This document shows, piece after piece, positions 40,101-54,000 of a DNA stretch of 64,000 bases (positions are counted from its first letter, which is position 1; each line of letters begins with the position of its first letter). Source of the stretch: Capitella teleta (Eukaryota > Annelida > Polychaeta > Capitellidae); assembly GCA_000328365.1 (NCBI GenBank), contig KB301235.1:197231-261230 (forward strand). The letters are read 5' to 3'. A program made the position numbers and the translations under genes. The notes beneath the pieces are model-generated. The model had not been told where the DNA came from. It did not search any database and worked only from the letters and a program-made list of their open reading frames with translations.

Positions 40101-40994
40101 GTGTTGCTTATACAATGCTGTGAGACTTCTACATAATGCCTAAGTTGTCTGTCTGGGGCGTCAGCAATGGCCTTGTGACAATGACTGTATGACATCGACA
40201 TTGCATCTTTGTGGTCTAATCAATGAGACGCATTCGGTATCGAACCTCAATTTTCAATGAGCAGTCAACAAAATTAAAAGCAATGTCTTTATCATTAGAG
40301 GTGAACTGGGCATTATATTGATTTCATGGGGTCAGTCACAAGTTATGATGTAGAATGCATGTTAATGTCCATCGTGAAATGCACATAGTCCCCAGGGATC
40401 TTCGTATGTGCGCAGTTCTAACGCTGAGACTGATTCTGTGGGATGTTCTTCTTGCTTACGAGCAATTAGCTTGCTTATTGGATCGGGACGTCGAATTGGG
40501 CTATTGAGATGCCGAATCGAGGCACAATTCGATTTCGCTGTCTTTTTGTATGCATTGCAAATCGCATATTACACCAATTCTTCCGAATCTCAAAGTAACG
40601 GTCGCCATGTTAGCAGCGTGGGCGATGCGAGATGCCTACCTGCTTTTCTTTTTTTCAGATGAATCTTGCTTTTACCATTGCTGGAGTGCCGGGATGCTGG
40701 GTTACATAACTCGAAGGGCATGTGTGCGTGTATTCTTCGTTATAGTTTGTCATAAATTGCATCCAAGTTGATATTGTATTTCCAGAAATAAAAAATTCAA
40801 TTGAGTAAACTCAGACCTCGTCAAAATAACAAATTGCATGAAACTACAAGGATTTGGAAGAATTATAATATCAATTGTTATTACTACAAAGGTCTAGAAC
40901 TCCACATCGTTCACAAGTCGGCCCCTTATAGAACCCGAATTTATAAGTACAAGCAAGTTGCCTCGGGGCATACCTTTAAAATCTGTTTTTCATG
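31184..40994. other. Intergenic region, no supported gene
   Basis: About 9.8 kb of AT-rich sequence. An A run lies near 39259-39290. The motif GAAGTTCAATGCTCGAA near 31979 also occurs in the duplicated block near 7618, hinting at a dispersed repeat. Open frames such as 36658-37029 (minus) and 35581-35847 (minus) show no domain. Confidence 0.5.
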
Positions 40995-41220
40995 AGAGGT
41001 GCTGCTGGTCGAGTAGTTAGAATGCCCCTCTTGAAAAAGACTGGTGGCCACTGGGGTTTTGAAGCCAGCCATCCACATATATTTAGCTTGTATCCTTGGG
41101 TAAGGTAATATACTAGTTCGCCCGCGCACCTCCTCGACCCACGTACATCCTAGCAGTTTTAGGACTCCGAGGTTAAAATTACAAGTGTTAAAGAAAGAAA
41201 ACATAAATATAAATAAAAAC
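40995..41220 (+). mobile_element. tRNA-derived SINE
   Basis: An A-box-like promoter, TGGTCGAGTAGTTAG (41006-41020), is followed about 35 bases later by a B-box-like GGTTTTGAAGCC (41055-41066). This is the layout of a tRNA-derived RNA polymerase III promoter. Further on comes CCTTGGGTAAGGTAATA, a segment of the kind seen in many deuterostome and molluscan tRNA SINEs. The element ends in an A-rich tail (about 41190-41220). No clear target-site duplication could be picked out, so the exact ends are approximate. Old and non-coding; moderately well preserved. Confidence 0.65.
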
Positions 41221-43824
41221 ACTAAATTTTGAAGGCAGTTCACAGAACATGGACATCTATCTTGTTGGCTTGGTCATTCAGACGATAGTTTGCAAAGAAT
41301 GCTTCCGTGACCTCGACACTTAACGTAATTGACACTCTTCCATTTGAGCCACACGTGGTTGCAGCCTTTGTCCTCGTGTTTAATTCCCTCGACCTTGAAT
41401 TTCAATCCTTTTGTTCCGCCTCTGTTTAGAGCAGCAGATATTAAAATGATATCGTTCTCTTACTTCAAGTTCAACAACTTGAATACTCTGATTACTTTTC
41501 CAATGTTTCATCCCGTTCTAGACTCATTAACCACCCCTCCTGCCATTCTTCCTCTTCTATTTCATTTATTTCTCTTCTTTATTCTCTCCGTTCTCCTTCC
41601 TTTTCTACCCATCCCATCTCATCCCTCCTCCGCCTAGTCCCAATTCTTCTTCGTTCGAAATCGATTGCTACTCATTATGATGAACGCTTTTCTCCATGAA
41701 AACAGATCGCTGCCGCTTTCATCTCTCGCCGTCGAAATGCCCCGAAGCCATTGACATTCTCTCCCAGTCCATGTCGCCTGTTATAATAGCCCTGCTGTCC
41801 CTGACATGGGCTCAAAATTGGGCCCTGGCTAATTAATGACGTCGTCCACAGTTTTTGGACGACGTCTATGCAGTTTTGTTGATCTCGTATGGGTGTATGT
41901 ACAAGGATCACATGATGGGATTGATGCGTTGTTCAGCATAGAGATGGAGGCAGTAGTTTTTGTGGAGATTGCCTATATCTTTTGTGTCCTCCTCTATGAC
42001 GAACTTCAGTGCAAATGATCAATACAACGTGACATCGACACCAAGCTATGCTAGAAAGGAAACTTCATTTAAGTTAGTATTGCAATGGATAAAGTGTGCT
42101 GATATACGCATAACTGTGCTGATATGGACTAGTGAGATTCAATAATGGTGGCGCATGTTAGCATCAACAACATCAACAATGAAGTGGAAAAATTGAGCAA
42201 AATTTATGAACTATGGAGTGTTCAATTTCCGAATGGACGCGGAGCAAATTGCGATTGGATCAGATCACAGCAGTCTCGAGGACGAAAAAAATGCATGCAA
42301 ATCTTTGGTTTGATCCATGGCAGAACAAACAGGATTAGAACGTGTGAAAAGGATCATTTCTCGTCCGAGAAAGAAAAAGAGAGAATGTTGATCATCCGTC
42401 TGGTCACGTGATCGGGAAGTGACAGGTCACAAAACTAGGTCAAGCTTAACGAGACTTCATATCGCTGTAGGATTGATGAAAGTTGTTCATTAAATGTTAT
42501 TAGTTACATCTGCTCTCCGAAAACATCGAAACTTATGCCTTTAGTCTGATACATAATATTTGCAAAAGAAACAGAAGATTTGAAGAAAAAAAAATGTAAA
42601 AAAACAAAAAAAAAAAAAAAAAAAAAAACGATTTTTAGTTGTTCAAAAGGAAGAATTTCTTAAAAATACCATAAAAGAGTAGGAAAATGAGGGAAATATA
42701 TTATGAAATGGATGCCTGTTGAAATCGAAATATCGTATTATGGGATCTCGATTAATCAAATGTATGTTAGACACCAATTGGGGGCTACGTTAATATGCCT
42801 TTTAATCAAATGTTGAAATAAAACCAACAAGCACATAATTATATATGCTGTCCGCCTCATTATGGATCACTCGAATCCTATTATTACGCGTATGCGTAAC
42901 CCTGAAAAAAAAAAAAAATAAAAAAAAAAAGACAAAAAAAGAGAGAAGAATAACGAAATGCAAGAGTAACAAAGACTAACAGCCCATTGGCAAGCACAAA
43001 ACATTAGACCACCCCACACAGGGATAGGTTTTGGTCATAAAATCGCTAAACACCCTACTTTATATTCATAATTGCGCGCACAAAAAGATTGCAGGGTGCC
43101 AAGGGTTAAGGACACTGTCTTCGTTGACCCTTCACCGAGGGGTGTAACCACAAGGGTTATCTCCAAACGCCTCTCCCCTGTGACCAACTCTGGCGAGAAA
43201 TAAAACCGAGAATTATGCATTAGAATAAAATAATGACAGTACGCGGGGACACTTCCCATGGCTCGTGTACAGATTGCGCTTGAATTCGCCGCTTGGGTGC
43301 CCTTGCAGTGGTCACATGACCCGAGGCTCTCACCCGCGGCAAGAGAGCGAGTGTTTCGGGGCAGTGAGGGGAGATAGTCGAACCCCGGTCATGAACAACT
43401 ACAGTGAGGCCCCTGTGACGGCGCTCGGATCAAACGCAGTTATTTGTTGAACTACTTTTTTCGTGGCGTAAATCTGGCGGTGCTTAGGTCCTTGGAGACG
43501 CTCGAATTCATACGCGACGTCCTGCCGAGGATTTTACAGCTCTCTTAGGGGTTGATGTTGGTAGTTGTTGGGTGATTAAAGAGGATTATTAGCAATGGAA
43601 GGATACTGCTGTGCATCTCCTAAGGTGGCTCCTCACATAGTAACCACACCTGATGCCCCTCCTTACACCATCTCACAGGGCAAGATCACATTCATCAGGT
43701 GGGTTGCTTACCTGAGAGCAGAAAATTGAATGCTCAAATTTATTCAAAGTTGAATAAATTTGCATTCAGTACATGTACGTACAATTCAATTTATATGAAA
43801 TTTTAAAATGTTAAATTCATAAAT

Positions 43825-43847
43825 TATATATATATATATATATATAA
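43825..43847. repeat. Short (TA)n microsatellite
   Basis: About eleven TA units within AT-rich sequence. Confidence 0.9.
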
Positions 43848-45062
43848 ATAGTTTTATCTGTAATATATTTAACTATAATCAGCAGGTGTGTTATGACTTA
43901 CAGATTATGATTGGAACGAAATTAAAGAGTTGTTTGTTGTAAAAATAATAGTAAACAGTATATCACTTCGCCGTGTTAGAAGCCAAGGACGAAAACAAAT
44001 CTTATTTCTAATATTCGTACTTCACTAACTAATCAAAATAATTATGTACCTATCGTTATCTAGCGTTGCCAATCCTTTAATCCTTTGTCGTGTATGATCA
44101 AACAATTTAATTACAGTGGTGGCACTAATATCAGTAAACAATTAAACCAATTTTTAAGTATTTATAGCAAATGCATTTGATTCGGCCTTTCTTGCAAACC
44201 ATTAAATAGCATCCAAAGCAGTCGTTAGGCGTATTAAATTTTATTCATTACGTATATTTCTTTCCTTCAGATCATCGAATGAGATGAATGACTTCATGTC
44301 TTACTAGTCGAGAGAAACAATGTACGAGGAGACATTGAACAATGTTGATAGATAGTGAGCGTTAAATGTCTTCAAAGGGGACTCCACTCATAATGCATGA
44401 CAATAACTCACCGTAAATGTGGGTGTTTAAAATTGCATGCCATGTCATCGGTCATTCTTGGAAAGAACTCGGAGCTCACAAAACTGCTCTACTTAGCAGA
44501 ACATCAATTTCATTAAAACTTCAGAATTTCTGATCGAAATCGACGCAAACGCCTCGTGTTACGCTTTTATTGGTCTTTTGCATCTGATGACATCGACGAC
44601 TGAATGCGAGATTCAAAGAACGATGGCCGTGAGTTTTGCTTCTGACGAATTGGCGTCGTATGGTAATGTTGCCATTGGCAACGCAGTCACGTGGGTGGAT
44701 ACTGCTGCTTTAGATATTGGAATGCAGCTAGAGAAACGATTTTTTTCGTGTCCTAATCTGTCTACAGCTCAAATTACTAGCATGCATTTAGACAACCCCT
44801 TTCATAAATATCGAGTCTCGTTTGTGTGAACGTAGAACACAGTAGCTATTAAATGGGAGACTTGTGGTTGTGGTTAAATCAGCGTCTTAGATGGAATCGC
44901 TTATTTGTCCAATTCATAGTCTTTCTTTTTTATCACACCAAGACAAGTTAGTTTTCACGACATCCATCTTCATTGACTCAAATCAACTCTGCTGCGCGCT
45001 GAAGCAATGCTGGTGCAATGTGGTATATACGTATATACCCTCACAGCAAAAGCCTAGAATCC

Positions 45063-45203
45063 TTTGTCATCAGAGTAGCGTAAACTGGGCATTCGGGTGT
45101 CCAAAATTTTAGAGGCATATATTGTGTTTCATATTGCCGAATACTAATGAATTGCAAACATATTGTTCTGATGACTACAATTTGTGCTACTCTGATGATA
45201 CAA
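45063..45203. repeat. Imperfect inverted repeat, about 22-base arms
   Basis: TTTGTCATCAGAGTAGCGTAAA (45063-45084) is nearly the reverse complement of the sequence at 45181-45203, with an exact 11-base core (ATCAGAGTAGC / GCTACTCTGAT). The spacer is about 96 bases. It could be a tiny MITE or a chance hairpin. Confidence 0.5.
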
Positions 45204-47569
45204 TATGCAACCCAGTCAATACCAAATGCACACAGATTGTGACAACCCCTATTTATAACACACTGTACGGAGGAGGAATCCATAAAATCAATTCGTAAAC
45301 TCCTATGATTATAATAATTTACCTGACATTTCATTCACGACAAAATTGACATGACGAATAGGCAAAGGCCACATGCTGCTAGCAAAAGAACAAAATGGGT
45401 TGTTTCGGCAATCTATCATCCGCTTCTACGTGCCTATTACTCTCAATGAAATGATATCATCGGCATTTTTCTGTGGGCTCGCAAGCTTTGATGTGACTTC
45501 CATGGCATAGTTTTTCTTTTGTGTATCGCGCATTGCAAGAAACTGTGTTGGCATAGGTATCTGGAACATGGCAAAACACTGTTGCTTTATTGTGCAGGTG
45601 AAGGTGCTGATGGGTTAATGTATTCAAGGATCAATGAATAAATGAATCAATCCATCAATCAAAATATTTTTTTGCAAAGCAGAACACATCACAAGTAAGC
45701 AAAACTCAACAGACATCTCGTCCCTGGCCTAATGCAACTCATACCCTGTTGTGACTGGTATTTAAGTGCCATTTCTTGTACCAATTGAACTTAACTGTGC
45801 TAATGGGTAGCAAGAATAGTTTGCCTTTCAGTTACGCAACACGGACCACAGTGGGCCATTTCCATTAGTCTTTTTCCTGCCTGACAATATATTGGGTTAG
45901 AGAAGCAATTTAAGTTGATTACAGCTACTAATGACTCTCAGCGTCACTATAATCAGATTGTGGATCCAGAAGAAAAAAAAATCCAGGTAACTGATTGCAC
46001 CGAGAAGATAGGAATGAGTTGGGATTGCTGCTGCTTTCGAGTCAAGAGTTACACGCTGTATTTACTTCTACTACTCCTGTTAATGAGGAGAACCAAGTGT
46101 GATTCCAGACACTGCGTCTGTTTGATATGCACTCTTCAATTGTAGAGCAATTCCGTCGACAAATATTTATTCAATGTTCCGACTTTTACGGAATTCCACG
46201 AATGAATTGGTCTTGGTTTTCCCCTCTTTTTCTTCTTACGGCTGACGAAGAAGAAAGTCGTTTGAAGATCAAACGCTATGACTGTCTGTGTTTGCATCGT
46301 CTCATGGGTTGTTGCTTTTCTTTGTGATGTGATCCAGGAACCACGTATATCCTCCAATAAACAATTATGCACTGCCCATCCATTAAAGCAGACCACTATT
46401 CCAGGGGCTATAACATCTCGGTGATGCTCCATCCACGGAAAATGTTAGGGGCGGTGGACACTGATTAATTCATAATCAAGAGTTTTCCAATTTACGGAAC
46501 TATTCATCAATCTATGAATTACATTCTTGACCCACTTCTTTTGACATTGTTGCAACGCGAGTATTACCCTATAATATCTAAAGCTTAAGGAAGGATTTAG
46601 CATGCAATTATTGCGCACAGCTCCGTTTGGATGAGAATACTCTGCAACTGAATCGTCATTGTCGATTTCATTTCATGAAAAAATACATCGCACTTGTCGT
46701 TTATCTGACTTCGACGACAGCGAGCTCACTGAGCGGATATTGCATGTCAGCATTGATTTCTTATCTCAACTTCAAAGGCTCCCTGGTCAATGGTCATCAT
46801 TGGCCAAAACCACAACATTGCAAGATCAGATAATTCCGAATCCACTACTCTCTGTATGGTATGATCTTATGTACATCAAAGTGGTATTGTGCTACTTGGT
46901 ATCGTATATATAAGTAAACACATGCAAGAAATTTAGTGGATTATCAGATTGGGCGGTTATGTTGTCATTCTAGAGTTCATAAGATGGATATTACAGGTAA
47001 GGCGAGACGTGTGGGTCTTACTGAAATGATACACCCGAAATCTCGTTACGTGGGATTAAAGCATGAATTCAACTGTTAGCGGTAGTGTAAGCAAACCTCC
47101 TTGTGGTACCTGAGAATCGTTCTCGTTTATGGACGATCAGTTCTTTCACACCATGACACCGTTAAAGATATAGGGCTGACGATCAGTACAGATGCCATTT
47201 TAGTTATCAATAAATCTGTATATTTATACTCGTTGCATGATGACACAGAATCACATTCCGTGGGTACCGATATGCACTAATAATGCAGTATGACTGCCTG
47301 TTTTAATTATCACGAGTTGTCATTTTTGGGGTAACTTTATGGCAGATCAAAGAGCATTGGTTGGTTATGAGGCACGCGAATCTCTGTTACTGCTTCAAAG
47401 AGCCCGTTACACAGGGCGAGGTGGGCTGGAGGTTCCTATAATATGGAAGAAAACAATGAAGATTAATACGTCTTTTGTGGATGTATTCATGGGAAATATT
47501 CGGCTAATAAGCTCGGTCCATCATAGGTACAGAGGTGGCCCAGAGGACGAATTACCCTGATGGTTTCAA

Positions 47570-48094
47570 ACCCGTGTGTCCCAATGGAGATTGTGGGCAT
47601 GTCACGACATATCTTCAACATCTTTCCTCCGATTGTGATTTCACGGCCGTTTTGTGCGGATGCGGGATGTAACCAACTGTCGCCGTGACCTAATCCCTAC
47701 AACAGCTGGGGCCTGCCTCCCTTTCCCTCGCCCTCGGGGTTACTGCCAGGGTGTTAGCCGTCTCCTCCTACAGCCACTCCACAGCCGATCGCAGTTTGAG
47801 GTGAACGGCGTCTGCTATCGCTCACCAGGCGGCGCTTACAGCAAGCGGACGACATTCCGCACTCATTTTCGCGCCAATTGCGCGAGGCAGGAACAGCATT
47901 GTGATGACATTCATCAACGCCGCCATTTCATCTTCTTCGCTCCACCGGTTTTAAAGGATTATTATCTTGATTTTTCTCTCTCCTCGGCTTCCGGATACTC
48001 GCTGGGCAATTTCCGGTATTGCTGAAGTGACGATTTCAGTCATTCTTTTTTTCTTCTCTGCCATGGACTAAGAAGCGAAGTGTCGGGGATATCT
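47570..48094 (+). promoter_or_regulatory. Possible promoter and 5' leader of the TRPC gene
   Basis: GC- and CpG-richer than its surroundings and directly ahead of the proposed first coding exon. No TATA element is evident. The last 60 bases are pyrimidine-rich. The open frame across 47654-48025 has no motif and is best regarded as leader or upstream sequence. Confidence 0.3.
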
Positions 48095-51000
48095 ATGCAA
48101 TCCTCGCTGGACCAGTCCAGACCCTCGCAGACACCGACCAACATGACCGACGACAACAAACTTAGAGTCCGCTTCGCTGGAGACGCAAACCATGGATCTG
48201 ATACATATTCCAGGAGTTCAGGGGGATACCTGGGTCCGAGCGCCTTTGATCTCTCTCCTGATCGCTTGTCTCCTTGTATTCCAACTCGTCCTGATCCACC
48301 AAATTGCCTCTTACCCGTTGAACAAATGCAAGAGGAGATCCTGTCGCCGACAAGGTATTATATCAGCGCATTCTTTATATTGAAATATCAAAGGTTTCAA
48401 GTTTCAATTAGAGACAGAAGCCTTGTAAGATCAGAGCTCTGTTTTCCATGACAAAGGTAAGTGGCCGTATTCATAGATCATTGAGGAGATCTTTCAGCAC
48501 AGCTTGGACTGAAATTAGTTTAATAATTGTTTGGACATGATGTTTGATGCAATGTTGATTTCTTGTTTCGAAGCCAAAATTAGTAAATTACCCTGACGTG
48601 GCAGCCTGGTTGGTTGTGCTTGAAGTTGTTACAAGAAATCCATAAAATCTAACATCACAACTGAGGCAGCTGGGAAGAGAGTTTTGATTAAAGCACACTT
48701 CGGATTTCCAAGAGCATACATATATCGCCGGACACGGGTTGGATACCGAATATATTTAACGTATTAAAATTATTATTACTCGTGCAAATTCCTGCCGTGT
48801 GTTAACTATCCGTTCCCTGTTGTGTGGTGATTGATTTATTCGTAAAACTTGCAAAGACAAGCATTCAAAGAAGTGCTCTGATTTTGGTTTCCGACAACCG
48901 AATTTCCGTGGCATATTCCAAGGAATAAGGTCGACGCTGGTATTTTTGTCTTCGATCGAGCCGCGTCCCCGTTGATCCAGTCATTCACTGAGAAAAATGC
49001 TGTTCATCAAACAGGACTAAGCCATCGAAATCCTCGTATGTCGACGGTAAATTGGGAAAACACCTCGTTGGGCGGTGGGTTTAAGATCGTTCGCATCCAT
49101 ATTGCGACGACATCGTCAATAAACCGAACTAATTTAGGATCTATTCCCTGTTTTTATTGCCGGTGATGTCTGGAGACGGCACCTTGAAGTTTGCTTTGAA
49201 AGGTGGCTGTTTGGAAGTGTCAATCCAGACGACCCATTTTCGTGGATCCCGCTTTCGCAGAGAACCTTCCTGAAATTCGACCCCATGAGATAAGCTCCTA
49301 AACGTGCGGCTCTATTCACAGAAAAAGCGTTCACGGGATTTGTGTGCTATTTTTTACATCACGGTTCTTGGTATAAATTAATTCCGTTAAAGTAATGAGT
49401 TCCATTGTAGAGGTACTTTATTTCGAGTATATTTATATATAAATCTCATTAAAAGTTATCCTTGAATTTGATACAACCGCTGGATGTGTTTGCCTCTCGA
49501 GAAAAATGCACAAGAGAAGAAATAGGTCCTATCCCTTGGGCATACAAATTTGGCGATTTTCTACCTGGGGTTTTGAGACTGATGTGTCCGCGTAATGTGA
49601 GAGATTAGCCGGCTAAATAGGAGCTTATTTGTATTCTGCGCTGCATCGACATTCTGTGATGGATGGTTGAGTAAAAGGATCAACACGTACCATCACGCGG
49701 ACGGATACATCAAAATCCGAGGGTGAAACTAGTACGGCCAGCGGTGTTTAATTTCACGGAATGGCACGGCACTTATGCGAACATTGCGTTGCGCACAAAA
49801 TGGCCAAGTAATGATTCGGTTTTATAGCGGAATCCTCTCATAAAGACAACATGAAACAATGGCACCATAGCTATCTGCGCATGCGCGCGGTTCTTTTATG
49901 ACGCTGGGTGCACGGCCCAATTAGCCTCTCAACAGATCAAACAGTCATAAATTGCAATCAAGAAAGCTCCTTCACGTGTTACAACTGCACAGCCTCTGAT
50001 TTAGCAATATCTTCCACTGTATCATTTCCGTTCATCGGCTACTCAGTTCATCCGATTCCACTTCAAGGTTTAAACTGATGATTTGGTTTTGTGGGGTTTT
50101 TTTTTGGTTTTTTTTGCATGTACAGAAGAGATTGCCTTTCTTGGTTTACTATTCAGCAGCACAGCGTTGTTATTCCCGCGAGTGTAAGCTCAGTCTCTGG
50201 GCCATATATCTGCGAGCGATCAGTCCCCTTTGATGAGCCTGATCTTGTGTTCACCAATGTTCACAAATATTAGCTCTCTCAGCCGGGAGCCACTTCTGTT
50301 CATGCACATGCGATATGCGATGAGCGTACGGAAGGCAAACGTATCCGCCCGTGCGACATGCTACCCCGATACACCTCATCGATCAAATCGGACCACCTGG
50401 TTTCCCAATGGGGCCTTTTTGGGGTTCTTGTGTGATCTATTTTCCGTACTTCCTTCTAGGTATAACCTCTCTGGAGACATCTGAGGGCGTTGCGGTGTTG
50501 GTGGGGACGTGAAACTATAAAATATGAATTCTTTCATTAAGCGAGTAAGGGGAAAACCCAAAAACCCAAAAAGATGGCTGTGATATGAGTAATCACTCCT
50601 AACTGATGATGCATCATATGCCAGCATGTATCCGCCCAGTAAAAAGCGGGTGCTCAGCCACAAATGGCGAACCCAAACCAGTACAATGGTAACACTTTTG
50701 TGGTATTTAAGTGACATTTTCATGTTTGTCTGCAGCTGTGCATCTTTTATCTACCTACTTATTTGACCTATAAAGTTATCAAAAGCCACCCACTATTGCA
50801 TAATCGTCACGGTTATTGGTAAAAACTTTATTAGCCCTTAAAAAAAAGGACCCAAATGGCTAATATAGCCACTAAGACATCAAAGACGCAAGCCATGGTA
50901 ATGGTATAATATTTGGTCAATGGTCTGAGCATAGTACTAATAATTATACCCATCGTATTGTGTCACATAGGTATTTAGATGCTGAATTCCATATCAACTC

Positions 51001-54000
51001 GAATGGTATTTTGTCAATGATTATGCTCTAGTAGGTCATTCCTCGTTGTGTTATTATGCATTTCATTACAAGATTGCAACATTCAGCTGTTCATCTCAAC
51101 AATGGACGCCGATGATTCATTTCAGATGCGTTTTTCCCGTGGTATTTGTCAGCTGATTGCGAACAACAAATGTCGACGCAGATTTTATTGTTTGATGATG
51201 TCACTCCGCGTGTCATTTCCGCTCTTCCGCTGTTCCATCGAGCCACCCCTACCCCCTCGGTTCGCTAAGAAACCCACACGAGGCCTCTTCAGCCTGCGTG
51301 GCAGATGAGACCGGTCTCTGTTGATTCTTACTCTTGTCCATTTCATCTTTGCTCGCTTTTACCTTCGAGTGGACATGAACGCCAGGTGTCAGTAGGCCCA
51401 CTTCTACGCTTTGATTACAAATTAATCACAATCCTCTTCTAATTGGGTGTTCATTTCACCCTGATATCCACCTCTACATCGTCGCCCATTTCGTCTCACA
51501 CTTATTTCTCTTAGTTCACCCACAGCGACGTCCCGAACGACCCCGCTCTTGAGCAAATAGAAGGACGTCCTCCAATTGCGATAGCCCGCCTGGCCAAGCA
51601 GTGATAACCGCTGCCCTCATCTTTGGTTTTCCATAAGGCGATTAGCCAGCCGCGTTTTGAGACAAATTTGACGATGCAATAATGCCCACACAGCTCTCTT
51701 AATATCCAATCTGAGATATTAATCCACACTGAATGTCCAGTCGATCCGTGGGTTAAGAGAGGTCTTGACCGCTTTCCAGTTTTTACTCGATGACCTGGTC
51801 AAGCTTCTCCGAAATTAAAGCAATTTTGACAAAAGGTACAAATTGTATCAAGAATATCAAGGGATTAAATTGACATCATAAATGACGCATCAATGTCGCC
51901 TGTCCAATTGTCCATTGCAAATTCTGATAACGAATTGGAGATGGCGTGCAGGTGGTCCATTTGTGAATAGCCCCTTAGGCCACTCGTATTTTGACACATT
52001 GCATGTCAATTGTCAATGTCATACGAATTAAAAACCTCCTCACACTGTTAATTAATGAAAAAATCTAATCAATACATCGCCAATGGGTGCACACGGAAGG
52101 TTTCTTTGATGCATTATTAACTCTACAAGCAAGTTTTACGTCTCTCTTGTCGAAACGCACATGCATATGGCACGTCCAATGTCAATGTTAATATAATGAG
52201 CATACATTGCTCCACATAATTTCGTGATCTCCGTAGACTAGGTTCAATCCTTCAGTCGAGATTGATGCGTTGTTGGCTTGGAAGGGCATCATCCATTACT
52301 GCTGCAGTCTTTCTTTCGTTTCCAGGTGCGTCTGTGGCACCTGAAAGTAATAAAGAAATTCATGCCATCAGTGAATGTCTCTTGCAAAGTCCCGCAATTT
52401 CATGACAACTGCACGTGTGAATGTCGCCCTGATATACTTCCAAGGAAACTTATTGTAACGCAATATCGCAATAAGGGATCATTGAATTACCTTATTGATT
52501 CAACTTACCTTTACACTTATTCTGACCCCGATACTGTCCATTTCAGGTCGCAGGTCAATATGGTGGATCTGCGAAAAACCCCTCCGTCGTCTCGAGGATC
52601 TCTATTCACAAATTTTGAAGACGTACAGGTAAGAATTCATTAGTTAACGCCTCAGGTACACATTTCGTTGAGTTGGATACCCCGGAAAAACACCCCAGAT
52701 CCTTGCTAAAAAATAGAATCATGCCGACTGAAACAAACTTCATCCGCGTGTGTCTGGGTGATGAATGGACCCAAGAATAGTGACATCGAAGTTTCGGGAA
52801 GTTTTTACGTTCGTGACAGACGTCACTGTGTAGCCAGCGCAGAGACACATTTTGAGGGATAATCGCAGCTTTCTTGCCTCTTTGTGGTAAGAAATCATAT
52901 TCCAGGGTGAAAAAGATGATTGAATCAAACACATACCCCATGATAAAACGGAGACTTCGTACTTCCGGCTATCCCACAATGATCATTCATCTTATGTAAT
53001 GTCATTTATTTTTGCTGTCGTCGTTTTCTGTCGTTTATTCTATCCATTCATTCGTGAATTGTCGGAAGAATGGAGGTGGGAAAGGGGGTGTTTTGGAAGT
53101 CGTGCTGTCAGTAAAGGAGACGGCACAGTTCCACACACTCGCTTTATCTGGGTACATACTAGTGCAATACATAACATACGATCTATTGTACACTGAGCGT
53201 ACTAAATGGCAAACGTAAGGTATGTGCACTGGGTAGAAGACCTATTAGCTATCCCATCGCACATTTGCATTGTTCTCGAGACCATTGGTTGCCGTTCGAT
53301 TGAGTGAAGGGGCAGCTTCCTTGGCCCAGTCCGGTGTTGTGCGTCCTTGGCCGGTACGTTGCTGCAGTGCATGTCGTGCATCGCGGCTGTCACCACGTTC
53401 CTCCTTTGATTGTATGTCGACAGAGGAGGCCAATTGTTTACCCGGCTTTTGTTTATATTATCGCCCGATGCTTTGTTGGCCATCGCTGAGCGATAATGGA
53501 AGTTGCTGGAGCATCAAGACTGCGGCCATCAGCCGCAGCTTCAGCCAGATTAATCAACGGAGCATGCGCAGTCGATACAACCCCTCTAATATCGGAAGAG
53601 CACCACTTCCGGTGCGCGGCCACCGCGCATGCGCTCTTGTATTCTTGGCAGCAGACATGTTGTGTGGTAAGCGCTGATCCAGATAACGTCATAGGCGTCT
53701 ACTGTTTCGATGCGTCCGGGTCTTTCCTGGAAATGTGTAAATTGTCTGCCAATGATCGCGATTAACAGTCGCGTCCTCTCCTGCTCGGGTCAAGGACCCT
53801 TGCTCTCCGTATTAGCCCTTTTCTTCACGGAGCCTCATACTTGAGGAGATACTCTTGTAGACCCCGGAAGCCCAATCCAAGTCACGTGACTTCATTCATC
53901 ATCTTGTGAAATGTTTGTACTTCCGCTAAACGCCTTGCAATTGCCTTTTCATGAAACAATCAATGACCTTCAACTTCACCCCTCCACGTGACCCTCACAG

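Larger units (their letters stand above)
41221..47569. other. Intergenic region, no supported gene
   Basis: Contains pyrimidine-rich sequence near 41520-41635, A-rich runs near 42590-42630 and 42904-42945, a short TA repeat (43825-43847) and an imperfect inverted repeat (45063-45203). Frames near 44578-44829 and 46659-46913 look superficially coding but have no recognisable motif or splice partner. Confidence 0.5.

Noticed and set aside
43083-43200. tRNA-like A box (TGCCAAGGGTTAAGGACAC)
   Set aside because: No acceptable B box, acceptor stem or cloverleaf follows; at most an old SINE head.
53270-53677. 135-codon frame inside the TRPC intron
   Set aside because: Cys/Arg/Ser-rich with overlapping frames on the opposite strand, typical of GC-richer non-coding DNA; no motif.
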